Source of the DNA: Anaerolineales bacterium
Lineage (GTDB): Bacteria > Chloroflexota > Anaerolineae > Anaerolineales > Villigracilaceae
Assembly (NCBI GenBank): GCA_028689195.1
Contig: JAQTWR010000115.1
Coordinates: 1-7,828 of the forward strand
Direction: 5' to 3'
DNA length: 7,828 bases
Below are positions 1 to 6,670 of the stretch, piece by piece (positions within the stretch are counted from its first letter, which is position 1; each line of letters opens with the position of its first letter). Under the pieces are notes generated by a model, which was not told the origin of the DNA, did no database searches, and was given only the letters and a program-made list of their open reading frames with translations. The translations under genes were made by a program, and so were the position numbers.

Positions 1-1373
1 GCGGCGTTTTCCAGCACGACCGCGAGGCGTTTTTGTTCCTGCGCCATGTTGGCGTACAAGCGCGCGTTTTCGATGGCAATCGCCGCCTGACTCGCAATGG
101 CTTGCAGGAGCAGCAAGTGATCGGTATTGAAATAATTTTCTTCTTCGTGGGTAAGAACGAGCAAGCCAAGCAATTCCTTGCGCCCCGATAAAGGCACAAT
201 CACCGCCGAACGGATGTGCGCGTCTTTTGCGTCCGTATTCCAAAGCGGGTCGTTATGCGCGTTTGCGATGACCAAACCCTGACGCGATTCTTCGATATGC
301 GCGATGAGGCTTTTGGGGATAATCGTTTGACCGTCTAAAACCTGCGCGGATAACGAAACCTGATAATTTTGCGGCGCTTCGTTTTCCGCGCCAAAGACGA
401 TCATGTTCCCTTGAATCGCGCCGAGCGTTTCCACCGTTCGTTTGAGCAAAATCTGCGCGAGGTCTTTGATGTCGGTGCGCGCGCTTAATTCCTTTCCGAT
501 TTCCGGCAGCAAGTTCAGTTCTTTGTTGCGGCGGCGGATAACGTCTTCCGCTTCTTTGACGCGCAGTTTGGTGCGGATGCGCGCCATGAGTTCGTGGCGG
601 TCGAAAGGCTTGGTGACGTAATCGTCCGCGCCGAGGTTCAATCCCGATTGAACGTCTGAAGAATCCAAACGCGCGGCGGTGAGAATGATGATGGGGATGT
701 AACTCACCGAAGGGTCGGCGCGGACCTCTTCCAATACCGTAAAGCCGTCTTTATGCGGCATATCCACATCGAGCAAAACAAGGTCGGGATGTTCGTCGCG
801 CGTCTTATCCAGCGCTTCCAAGCCGTCGCGCGCGGCGACGCATTCGTAGCCTTCGTATTCCAGATAACGCGTTAATAGGGTCACGTTATCGGGTCTATCG
901 TCCGCCACGAGAATCTTGAATTTTTTCTTTACCGCCATACTGGTCGTGGGGCGGGTGGAGTGTTTCATCTCTTCGATGGCGTGGTTCGCAATTTGGCAAA
1001 TGCGTTCGGGGCGCACGGGTTTGATGATGACTTCGTTTACTTTCAAGCGGTGCGCGGTGACTTTCAACCCCGGCACGTCGTATGCGGTCACAAGGTATGT
1101 GAAGGCGGGTTTCTCGGCGGGGTAACTTTGCATCTTTTCGATCAATTCCAGCCCGGTCATTTCGGGCATGATCATGTCGGTGAACAAAATATCCACGCCG
1201 CCGTTTTTTATCTTTTCAAGCGCGTCATGTCCGCTTGTGGCTGAAGCGACTTTCACGTTTGGTCCAAGCTGGGTTAATGCGCGCGCAAGCGTTGCTGCGG
1301 TATTAGGATGATCATCCACGACAAGGATGCGGACAGGGTTTGCGGTTGCGGGGGAGGATTCTTGTGGAGTCAT
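1..1373 (-). CDS. Tandem-receiver signalling protein (REC-REC-GAF), 3' end cut by window edge
   Basis: My minus-strand translation from the ATG at 1371-1373 stays open for 457 codons to the window edge, so the C-terminus is missing. Receiver 1 spans about residues 14-135: acidic pair D20/D21, phospho-acceptor D66 in TDMIMPEMTG, T96 and K118. Receiver 2 spans about 152-272: D158/D159, D202 in LLDVDMPHKDG, T232, K255. Both therefore look phosphorylatable. A GAF domain follows (about 295-440), ending in the usual AIASQAAIAIENARLY helix. The last visible residues (RLAVVLENAA) resemble the start of a PAS domain, so a kinase or GGDEF output probably follows, but it is not visible. In-frame codons upstream give no ATG/GTG before a TAA at 1416-1418, so this start is favoured; its Shine-Dalgarno is poor. 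The gene lies 76 bp after the response-regulator stop and is probably the third member of that signalling operon. It is likely cytoplasmic, as no membrane segment is seen. Confidence 0.93.
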   Translation of the reverse strand, partial: MTPQESSPATANPVRILVVDDHPNTAATLARALTQLGPNVKVASATSGHDALEKIKNGGVDILFTDMIMPEMTGLELIEKMQSYPAEKPAFTYLVTAYDVPGLKVTAHRLKVNEVIIKPVRPERICQIANHAIEEMKHSTRPTTSMAVKKKFKILVADDRPDNVTLLTRYLEYEGYECVAARDGLEALDKTRDEHPDLVLLDVDMPHKDGFTVLEEVRADPSVSYIPIIILTAARLDSSDVQSGLNLGADDYVTKPFDRHELMARIRTKLRVKEAEDVIRRRNKELNLLPEIGKELSARTDIKDLAQILLKRTVETLGAIQGNMIVFGAENEAPQNYQVSLSAQVLDGQTIIPKSLIAHIEESRQGLVIANAHNDPLWNTDAKDAHIRSAVIVPLSGRKELLGLLVLTHEEENYFNTDHLLLLQAIASQAAIAIENARLYANMAQEQKRLAVVLENA

Positions 1374-1449
1374 TACTCTAATTGTATAGAAAGCTATCCC
1401 CCGAAACGATAGGCATTAGGCTGAAAAAGTTTGGAAAAGTTGGCGCGTT

Positions 1450-2241
1450 CTAATCTGCTACAAGGCGGTAGCCTGCGCCGCGCACATTAATCAAAAATGA
1501 CGGGTTGTGGGCGTCTTCCTCGATTGCCTGCCGCAATTGGTGGATGTGCCATTTAGCGAGTTCCTGCGCTTCATGAATATCCACTTCATATCCCTGAGAT
1601 TCGGCGACGAGGGTTTTGTATCCCACCACGTCGGGCGAGTGCCGCGCCAGCGCAAGCAGGTAATCAAACGAGGTGTGGGGAATATTGACGGTTTGCTCGT
1701 TGACGAGCAGGCAGCGTTTATGCAAATCCAGAACGAGCGCGCCGCGTTTAAGGAAACGGTCGGCGCCGACGTGGATGCGCGGCAGGGGACCCGTATCTCC
1801 GTTGCTCAGATTCCTGAGTTCGGTTTGCAGGTCTTCGATCTGCCGCATGATTTCCTGTTTGCGTTTTTCCTTCTGCCGGCGTTCGATGGTTTTTCGCGCG
1901 CACTCGATGATAGCTTGCGGTTTGAGCGGTTTGAGCAAGTAATCGGTGGCGCCGTTGCGCAAGGCTTCTACGGCAGAGTTCAGGTCGGGCTGGGCGGTAA
2001 AGAGGATAACGGGTAAAGCGGGATAACTACTGTGAATCAGTTTCAGCGCGTCCAAACCCGCCATACCGGGCATTCGCAAGTCCATGAAAATCAAATCAAA
2101 ATTCGCGGTCTCGATAAAAGAAAATCCCTGCTCGGCGTTTTCTGCAGTGGTGACTTCAAACCCGGCTTGCTGCAAAATACGCGCCAAACTTTGCCTGAGC
2201 GCGGCTTCATCGTCAATGATCAGAATATGGGCGGCGTTCAT
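1450..2241 (-). CDS. Two-component response regulator, REC plus OmpR/PhoB-type winged helix
   Basis: This 263-residue protein is a DNA-binding response regulator. The receiver (about 4-118) has D10/D11, phospho-acceptor D54 in MDLRMPGMAG, T82 and K104 in LLKPLKP. Its FTAQPDLNSAVEALRNGATDYL stretch looks more like NtrC-type receivers than typical OmpR ones. A charged, probably coiled-coil segment (about 115-147) links it to a winged-helix domain (about 160-261) that ends with the hallmark VRGAGYRLV. The linker makes it longer than a standard OmpR regulator (roughly 220-240 residues). The start overlaps the kinase stop as ATGA, with GGAG 7 nt upstream inside the kinase gene, which indicates translational coupling and a cognate pair. 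It presumably binds promoter DNA after phosphorylation by the upstream kinase; its targets are unknown. The family call is firm; regulon and signal are not inferable. Confidence 0.95.
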   Translation of the reverse strand: MNAAHILIIDDEAALRQSLARILQQAGFEVTTAENAEQGFSFIETANFDLIFMDLRMPGMAGLDALKLIHSSYPALPVILFTAQPDLNSAVEALRNGATDYLLKPLKPQAIIECARKTIERRQKEKRKQEIMRQIEDLQTELRNLSNGDTGPLPRIHVGADRFLKRGALVLDLHKRCLLVNEQTVNIPHTSFDYLLALARHSPDVVGYKTLVAESQGYEVDIHEAQELAKWHIHQLRQAIEEDAHNPSFLINVRGAGYRLVAD

Positions 2242-4844
2242 AAGATTTCTCCGTTGTTTGTGGGCAGCCAGACTTTGAAGGTCGCCCCGCGTTGCGGGTT
2301 ATTTTCGGCTACGATGCGCCCGCGATGTTTGACGATAATTTCGTGCGAGATGGTCAACCCCAATCCCGTGCCGCTTTGTTTGTTGGTGACAAAGGCTTCA
2401 AAAATAGCGGGAAGCAGATTTTGCGGTATGCCCGCGCCTGTATCTGAAACGGTAAGCAGGATTTCGTTTGCGTCCTTCAAAAATTTTGTGGATATGTTGA
2501 GGCTGCCGCCTTCGGTCATCGCCTCTGCCGCGTTCATCAAGAGATTGAGAATCACCTGCCGTATTTGATCGGACAAGGCGGGGATGGCGGGCAGTTCAGG
2601 GTCGGGATGAAATTCAAAAGTAATCTGTTTATGGCGCAGATGGGTGGAGATGAGCGCGTACACATCTTCCACGACGCTGTTGATTTGCGTGGGCTGGAAG
2701 TCTTCCGCTTGAATGGGGCGATAGGTGGCGCGCAGGCGTTCGATCATACTTGCCATGCGTTCCGATTCCGCGAGGACAATTTCCAGGTCTTGTTTTCCCT
2801 GCGGCGAGATATTCGTTTCCTCTTTTAGTAAAAACAAGGCGTTCTGAATAGATTGCAACGGATTGTTCAATTCATGCGAGACGGTGGCGAGCAGCCGTCC
2901 CATGATAGTGAGGCGCTCGTTTTGCATGAGCTGGTTGCGGATGGCTTTTTCCTGCTGCAAAGAAATTTGCAGGCTTTCGTACAAATCCGCTTTTTGCAGG
3001 GCTACGGCGAGTTGATCGGCGACGGAGCTGACCAATTGCAGGTCGCGCTGCGATAAGTATTTGGGCGGCGTTTGGTGAATATCCAACAAACCGAGTATCT
3101 CTTCGCCGATTTTGACCGGCACAGCCAGTTCGGATTTTGCGTCGGGCAGCAGCGGGTTTCGCATGAAAGACACCACATCGTCCACGTCATTAGTGAAGAA
3201 TGCCGCGCCCGTTTCTGCGGTATATCCAACGATGCCTTCGCCGGGCGCGAGTTGGTATCCGCGCGCTTTGAGCTGCGCGCCGATTTTTCCGCTGCCCGCG
3301 CGCATGATGAAATTTCCGCTTTCGGGGTCGGCTACAAAGATTTGCACATAATGGTAATCAAAGTTTTTTTGCAAAAGTTCTACGGTATCTTGCAAAAGGT
3401 TATCGGGTTCCAGCGACGCCGCCAAGCCTTTATTAACACGGTAGAGCGCGTTGGCTTCTTTTAGCGCCTGTTTTGTGCTTTCCAATAGATTTGCGTTTTC
3501 GATGGCAATGGCGGCTTGCGTGCCAAGTTGACTTAATAGTTTTATATCGTTCGCCGTGAACGCATACATCATGCCGCTTTGAACGCTGATTGTGCCGAGT
3601 TTTTGTTTGCCGCTGCCAACGGGAGCGACCATAAGGGAATGATAGGCTGGCGCGACGCCGTTCAAATGGACAAAGCGCGGATCAGCGTCAATATCGGCAA
3701 TATTGACCGCTTCTCCGTTGAGGATCACATGCCCCGCGACTCCTTCGCCGAGGCGGATATTTCTTTTTACGCCGCCAAAGTTGGTAAATCCGGCGGCGGC
3801 TTCGGCGACGAGTATTTGCTCCTTCTCGTCGAGCAGGTGAATGACGGCTTGTTCCGCGTTGGCGATCAAAGACTTGGCGGAGTCTACTATCAGGCGCAAC
3901 ACGTTGTTCAACCCGATGCGCTCGGTTTCGCTCAAGGCTTTGGCAATTTCCGCCAGCGTTTGCGCTTCGCGCAGGTTGTGTTGAATTTCAATATCCTGTA
4001 ACATATTCCAGACCGCCAGCGCAATCTGGTTGCCAGCTTGTTCGGCGCGCGCCAATTCTTCCTGCGTAAATTGACGCTTTTGATTAAATCCTACGACTGC
4101 GGCGCCGAGGTTATGCTCGCCATAGATCAAAGGAATGCTGACAAAAGTTTGTTCTGAGAATTTGGAAAGAAGGTTTGGGTTTACAAAAGGCGAGGTTAAA
4201 TAATCCTCGACAACAATGATACGTTTTTCTTGTAAAGTCGCGGCGGTTAGATTTTTCTCCCCTTTGGGATACTTTAGATTTAAGAAAAACGGATTTTTTT
4301 TATTATTCGTAGCGACCGGAAATACCTGTTCTCGAATCGCGTCCCAGCGCGTAATGTAGCAGCTATCCGCTTGAAGCAGACTCGAAAAGTCGTCGGTCAG
4401 CGTTTTTGCCATCTCATCGAAATCCTGCGCCGCGATAATGGCGTGGGTCATGTTGTTCAACAACGCCAGAAAACGTTCGCGCGCACGCAGGTTTGTTTCT
4501 GTGCGCAAGCGACCGTCGAGAATCTGTTTTAGCCGCCCCGCGATTGCGCCGATTAAAATAAGAACGAAACTCCCCGGCAAAAAACCGCTGTGACTGATGG
4601 ACGTCCACGGCATCCCCAAGACCATGTTCATCATAAATATATTGAAAGCGATTGCGATCAAACTGGCGATCACCCCGCCGGTCAATCCGAAATACCAGCC
4701 TGCCGCCGCGATGGGAAATCCAATTAAAGCGGAAATGGCAAGCCCGAATACGTCAAACAACAAAGCGGAGCCAACCAAATAAAACATGGTTGAGAACGCC
4801 AGAACAAACCATTTTGCTTGCGGAGATTTGAAATATCGGGTCAT
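2238..4844 (-). CDS. Membrane-bound histidine kinase with three GAF domains
   Basis: This 868-residue sensor kinase autophosphorylates on histidine and passes the phosphate to a response regulator. The N-terminus has four hydrophobic segments (about 12-32, 33-53, 55-78, 88-104) with very short loops, so no large external ligand domain exists. Three GAF domains follow, at about 125-283, 305-455 and 475-622; the second and third carry GEGVAGHV and GEGIVGYT signatures. The kinase core has phospho-acceptor H657 in SHELNNPL, N box NLLMNAAEA (N771), G1 DTGAGIP (801-807), F box FEAFVT and G2 GTGLGL (825-830), so it appears catalytically complete. I see no obvious bilin- or Fe-S-cysteine pattern in the GAFs, so the cytoplasmic signal is unknown. 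The ATG at 4844 has a poor Shine-Dalgarno, but residues right after it lead directly into TM1 and a TATAAT box sits 21 bp upstream. The regulator gene overlaps its stop by 4 bp. Confidence 0.96.
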   Translation of the reverse strand: MTRYFKSPQAKWFVLAFSTMFYLVGSALLFDVFGLAISALIGFPIAAAGWYFGLTGGVIASLIAIAFNIFMMNMVLGMPWTSISHSGFLPGSFVLILIGAIAGRLKQILDGRLRTETNLRARERFLALLNNMTHAIIAAQDFDEMAKTLTDDFSSLLQADSCYITRWDAIREQVFPVATNNKKNPFFLNLKYPKGEKNLTAATLQEKRIIVVEDYLTSPFVNPNLLSKFSEQTFVSIPLIYGEHNLGAAVVGFNQKRQFTQEELARAEQAGNQIALAVWNMLQDIEIQHNLREAQTLAEIAKALSETERIGLNNVLRLIVDSAKSLIANAEQAVIHLLDEKEQILVAEAAAGFTNFGGVKRNIRLGEGVAGHVILNGEAVNIADIDADPRFVHLNGVAPAYHSLMVAPVGSGKQKLGTISVQSGMMYAFTANDIKLLSQLGTQAAIAIENANLLESTKQALKEANALYRVNKGLAASLEPDNLLQDTVELLQKNFDYHYVQIFVADPESGNFIMRAGSGKIGAQLKARGYQLAPGEGIVGYTAETGAAFFTNDVDDVVSFMRNPLLPDAKSELAVPVKIGEEILGLLDIHQTPPKYLSQRDLQLVSSVADQLAVALQKADLYESLQISLQQEKAIRNQLMQNERLTIMGRLLATVSHELNNPLQSIQNALFLLKEETNISPQGKQDLEIVLAESERMASMIERLRATYRPIQAEDFQPTQINSVVEDVYALISTHLRHKQITFEFHPDPELPAIPALSDQIRQVILNLLMNAAEAMTEGGSLNISTKFLKDANEILLTVSDTGAGIPQNLLPAIFEAFVTNKQSGTGLGLTISHEIIVKHRGRIVAENNPQRGATFKVWLPTNNGEIL
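2249..2252 (-). promoter_or_regulatory. Ribosome binding site for the response regulator, inside the kinase gene
   Basis: GGAG lies 7 nt before the ATG at 2239-2241, within the last codons of the histidine kinase. Together with the 4-bp ATGA stop/start overlap it fixes the regulator's start and points to coupled translation. Confidence 0.6.
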
Positions 4845-4865
4845 TGGTTGTCGCTTTATTTGATT

Positions 4866-4871
4866 ATTATA
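4866..4871 (-). promoter_or_regulatory. Candidate -10 box for the kinase operon
   Basis: A perfect TATAAT on the minus strand lies 21 bp upstream of the kinase ATG, which would give a leader of about 15 nt. No convincing -35 hexamer is found at 16-18 bp spacing, so recognition would rest on the -10 or on an activator. It lies downstream of the lipoprotein terminator, consistent with an independent transcription unit. Confidence 0.4.
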
Positions 4872-4924
4872 ATGCGCGAGACCGTCTGCTACATTGTGAA
4901 TTCCTTATAAACGCCAACCCGCCC

Positions 4925-4967
4925 AAATAAAACAATTTCGGGCAGAGAGAAAATCCTCTGCCCGAAA
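4925..4967 (-). terminator. Rho-independent terminator of the binding-lipoprotein gene
   Basis: A perfect 12-bp stem pairs 4956-4967 with 4936-4947 around an 8-nt loop. On the minus strand the arms are TTTCGGGCAGAG and CTCTGCCCGAAA, followed by the T-rich tail TTGTTTTATTT. It begins 25 bp after the lipoprotein stop, the expected place for an intrinsic terminator. It should largely separate lipoprotein transcription from the kinase operon. Confidence 0.85.
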
Positions 4968-4992
4968 AATTCTTTTATTGCGTGAAACTGAA

Positions 4993-6129
4993 TTACTTGG
5001 GAGCCTGATAGCCGGTAGCTGCAACCATGGCGCGGACCATGTCATATTCCGCGTCGGTGGCGGGCATAATGCCAGACCAGCCGTAGAAGTCAGCGCTGCC
5101 GATGGAAGTTCCCCATGCTTCGGTCGCGGCGAAATCTACAAGGGCTTTTTCGATCTGGGAACGCACATCGGCGGGGAAGTCCGGACCGAAAGCGAGCGTA
5201 TCGTTAGGAATGGCTTGAGAAATAGCAAGGATGCGTACCTTCTGCGCTACATCGGGCGCTTCAGTGCGGATGTTGGCGCGGGCGTCCATGATGCGGTAAC
5301 CGTCGCAGAGCAGTTTCTTGCCTTCGGCGTCGGGCGCGCAATTCGGGATGGATTCTGCGGGGATTTCATATTGAGCGAGATCGGTGATCTTGCCAGCCAG
5401 ATAGTCGTCATAGCTGAATACAGATTTGCCGTCGGGGTTCAAAGGAACGCTGTAGAAGACCGTTCCGAAATCAACTTCGCCATTGTACACGGCGGTAACG
5501 GTCTGATTGTGACCGCCCGTCTGAACCTGCTCGCCGGGGGTGACGCCAGCCGCAGCCAATTCAACGGTGGGAACCATATAACCAGAGGTGGAACCCTGAT
5601 CGCCGTAACCCCATTTTGCGCCTCCGAGGTCGGCAAGGGATTGATATTTGCTGTCGCGGGCGACGATATATTCAGCCCAGTAAACAGGGTAGCCATAGCG
5701 CACGGCTTTGAAGGAAACATCTACGCCGCACAACTGGCTGGCGAGAGCGTAACCCAAACCGGGGATGAACGCCATTGTATCGGCGGGAGAGGCGCACATT
5801 TCTTCGATCGTCGCGGCGTAGGAAGTCGGGACGACTACTTCAAAAGTTAAGCCAGTGGCTTCGTTAAGCGCCTTCGCCATGACATCGCCACCGGTGGTGA
5901 TGATGTTCGCATCCACAGAGGGGACGAACAACACTTTGATGGGGTGTTCGGGCGAGCCGATAGCGGGCATGGGCGGTTCAGTCGCAACGGGAGCCTCGGT
6001 GGGGGCTTCTGTCATAACAGGCGCTTCTGTAGCGACAGGCGCTTGAGTAGCGGCGGGACCACAAGCTGACAGAGCCATTGAAGCGGCAACGATGAGAGTC
6101 AGCAAAACGAACAGGGAACGTTTATTCAT
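4993..6129 (-). CDS. PhnD-family phosphate/phosphite/phosphonate substrate-binding lipoprotein
   Basis: This 378-residue protein is an extracytoplasmic substrate-binding lipoprotein. It has a basic N-terminus (MNKR), a hydrophobic signal segment and a lipobox LSAC with lipidated C23. A TEAP/TEPP-rich flexible tether follows (about 25-57). The binding domain (about 63-345) resembles the PhnD family: GDQGSTSGYMVP (176-187) corresponds to the family's DPGSTSG ligand loop. GGHNQTVTAVYNGEVDFG (205-222) corresponds to the second signature, with a conserved His (H207) and an acidic residue (D220). Four further cysteines (C112, C134, C264, C275) could form two disulfides. Family members feed phosphonate, phosphite or related oxyanions to an ABC importer, but no permease or ATPase is in this window, so it may serve a distant transporter or act as a sensor. 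It has a strong Shine-Dalgarno, its own promoter with a palindrome, and a terminator. The exact ligand cannot be called. Confidence 0.9.
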   Translation of the reverse strand: MNKRSLFVLLTLIVAASMALSACGPAATQAPVATEAPVMTEAPTEAPVATEPPMPAIGSPEHPIKVLFVPSVDANIITTGGDVMAKALNEATGLTFEVVVPTSYAATIEEMCASPADTMAFIPGLGYALASQLCGVDVSFKAVRYGYPVYWAEYIVARDSKYQSLADLGGAKWGYGDQGSTSGYMVPTVELAAAGVTPGEQVQTGGHNQTVTAVYNGEVDFGTVFYSVPLNPDGKSVFSYDDYLAGKITDLAQYEIPAESIPNCAPDAEGKKLLCDGYRIMDARANIRTEAPDVAQKVRILAISQAIPNDTLAFGPDFPADVRSQIEKALVDFAATEAWGTSIGSADFYGWSGIMPATDAEYDMVRAMVAATGYQAPK

Positions 6130-6132
6130 ATC

Positions 6133-6140
6133 TTCTCCTC
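6133..6140 (-). promoter_or_regulatory. Strong Shine-Dalgarno of the binding lipoprotein
   Basis: GAGGAGAA (core AGGAG at 6135-6139) lies 5 nt before the ATG and settles the start. It sits in the loop of a possible weak hairpin whose 6-bp arms are 6128-6133 and 6147-6152. Confidence 0.75.
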
Positions 6141-6166
6141 TTTAAGAGATATAAGGTTGGATGGGG

Positions 6167-6184
6167 TATGTCACCCCTGACATA
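6167..6184 (-). promoter_or_regulatory. Operator-like palindrome at the lipoprotein promoter
   Basis: TATGTCA-N4-TGACATA is a perfect 7-bp inverted repeat with a 4-bp spacer. It lies just downstream of the predicted -10 and covers the expected transcription start, a classic position for a dimeric repressor. The binding protein is unknown. The spacing resembles CRP/FNR-type sites but the half-site TGTCA does not match the standard consensus I know. Confidence 0.5.
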
Positions 6185-6187
6185 AAG

Positions 6188-6216
6188 ATAATACTCGAAT
6201 TTATTTGCATAAACAA
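6188..6216 (-). promoter_or_regulatory. Sigma-70-like promoter for the binding lipoprotein
   Basis: On the minus strand TTGTTT (6211-6216) is followed after exactly 17 bp by TATTAT (6188-6193). The predicted start is near 6181, giving an untranslated leader of about 50 nt that includes the palindrome and the Shine-Dalgarno. Confidence 0.55.
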
Positions 6217-6253
6217 GTACGCTCGTCTTAAAAAACGGGGACGGAATTCATAA

Positions 6254-6505
6254 TTAACCAACGCCCTCTATCAGTTTGATTTTCTGCGCCCGCCTCATTT
6301 TTTTGATGGCAGCCTCGCGCTTCATCGCCTCGGTTCGATTTGATTGCGCCTCCAAATAGACCAGTTTCACGGGTCGGCGCGCGCGCGTATATTTTGCGCC
6401 CGTCCCCTTGTTGTGCCGCAATACGCGCCGCTGCGGATCGGTCGTCCAGCCTGTATAAAACGTCCCGTCCGAACATTCGAGGATATAACAATAGACTTCT
6501 TGCAT
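6254..6505 (-). CDS. Small GIY-YIG nuclease-superfamily protein (UPF0213/YhbQ-like)
   Basis: This is a complete single-domain GIY-YIG protein of 83 residues, within the usual size of the UPF0213/YhbQ group. The GIY and YIG equivalents are YIL (7-9) and YTG (17-19); R27 and the HNKGTGAKYTRARRP segment (31-45) follow. The segment RTEAMKREAAIKKM (57-70) supplies the expected acidic residue (E59 or E64), so the active site looks intact. Proteins of this group are linked to nucleic-acid cleavage, but cellular roles are mostly undefined. An in-frame TGA at 6509-6511 leaves the ATG at 6505 as the only plausible start; no Shine-Dalgarno precedes it. The gene start lies 15 bp from the end of a palindromic element, so the two may be associated. 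It is same-strand with its neighbours, but I see no functional link to TyrA or the lipoprotein. Confidence 0.9.
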   Translation of the reverse strand: MQEVYCYILECSDGTFYTGWTTDPQRRVLRHNKGTGAKYTRARRPVKLVYLEAQSNRTEAMKREAAIKKMRRAQKIKLIEGVG

Positions 6506-6520
6506 AAGTCAAAACCAAGC

Positions 6521-6628
6521 AAACCTTTGCCACAGACACTTACGCTTGCGCGCAGCGCTGGTGTTACACGGATTTTCACTGATTTGAAAAAAATCCGTGA
6601 AAATTGGTGAAATCTGTGGCAAGGGTTT
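6521..6628. repeat. Palindromic REP-like element with 16-bp terminal inverted repeats
   Basis: The ends AAACCTTTGCCACAGA (6521-6536) and TCTGTGGCAAGGGTTT (6613-6628) pair over 16 positions with a single G-T wobble. Inside is a second, perfect 10-bp inverted repeat CACGGATTTT/AAAATCCGTG (6567-6576 and 6590-6599), plus overlapping GTGAAAAT/ATTTTCAC pairing. The phrase style (CACAGA..., TTTTCAC, ATCCGTG, TCTGTGGC) resembles short palindromic intergenic repeats found in many bacterial genomes. It fills the gap between the TyrA-like stop and the GIY-YIG start. Copy number cannot be seen from one window. Confidence 0.6.
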
Positions 6629-6670
6629 CAAATTTTCTCGCCCAGAAAACATGGCGGCAACTTGCGTTAA

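Noticed and set aside
1381..1412. TACAAT (minus 1381-1386) as a promoter giving a leaderless REC-REC-GAF transcript, and a CTATC/GATAG hairpin as a terminator after the response regulator
   Set aside because: No -35 hexamer at proper spacing, and the 5-bp stem with a large loop is too weak. The gap gives no firm evidence for a separate transcription unit.
4978..5850. Long plus-strand open frame opposite the binding lipoprotein (290 codons)
   Set aside because: It is antisense to a clearly recognisable PhnD-family protein with lipobox and family motifs. The plus-strand translation shows no domain and has no ribosome site.
5946..6055. Repetitive codons of the TEAP/TEPP region as a DNA-level tandem repeat or CRISPR-like array
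   Set aside because: The repetition comes from the Pro/Thr-rich lipoprotein tether; units are short, irregular and in frame.
6228..6250. T run after the GIY-YIG stop (minus CCCCGTTTTTT) as an intrinsic terminator
   Set aside because: No GC-rich stem precedes the T run.
6228..6539. Alternative minus-strand 103-codon frame overlapping the GIY-YIG gene
   Set aside because: It is frame-shifted relative to the 83-residue protein, which carries all GIY-YIG family motifs.
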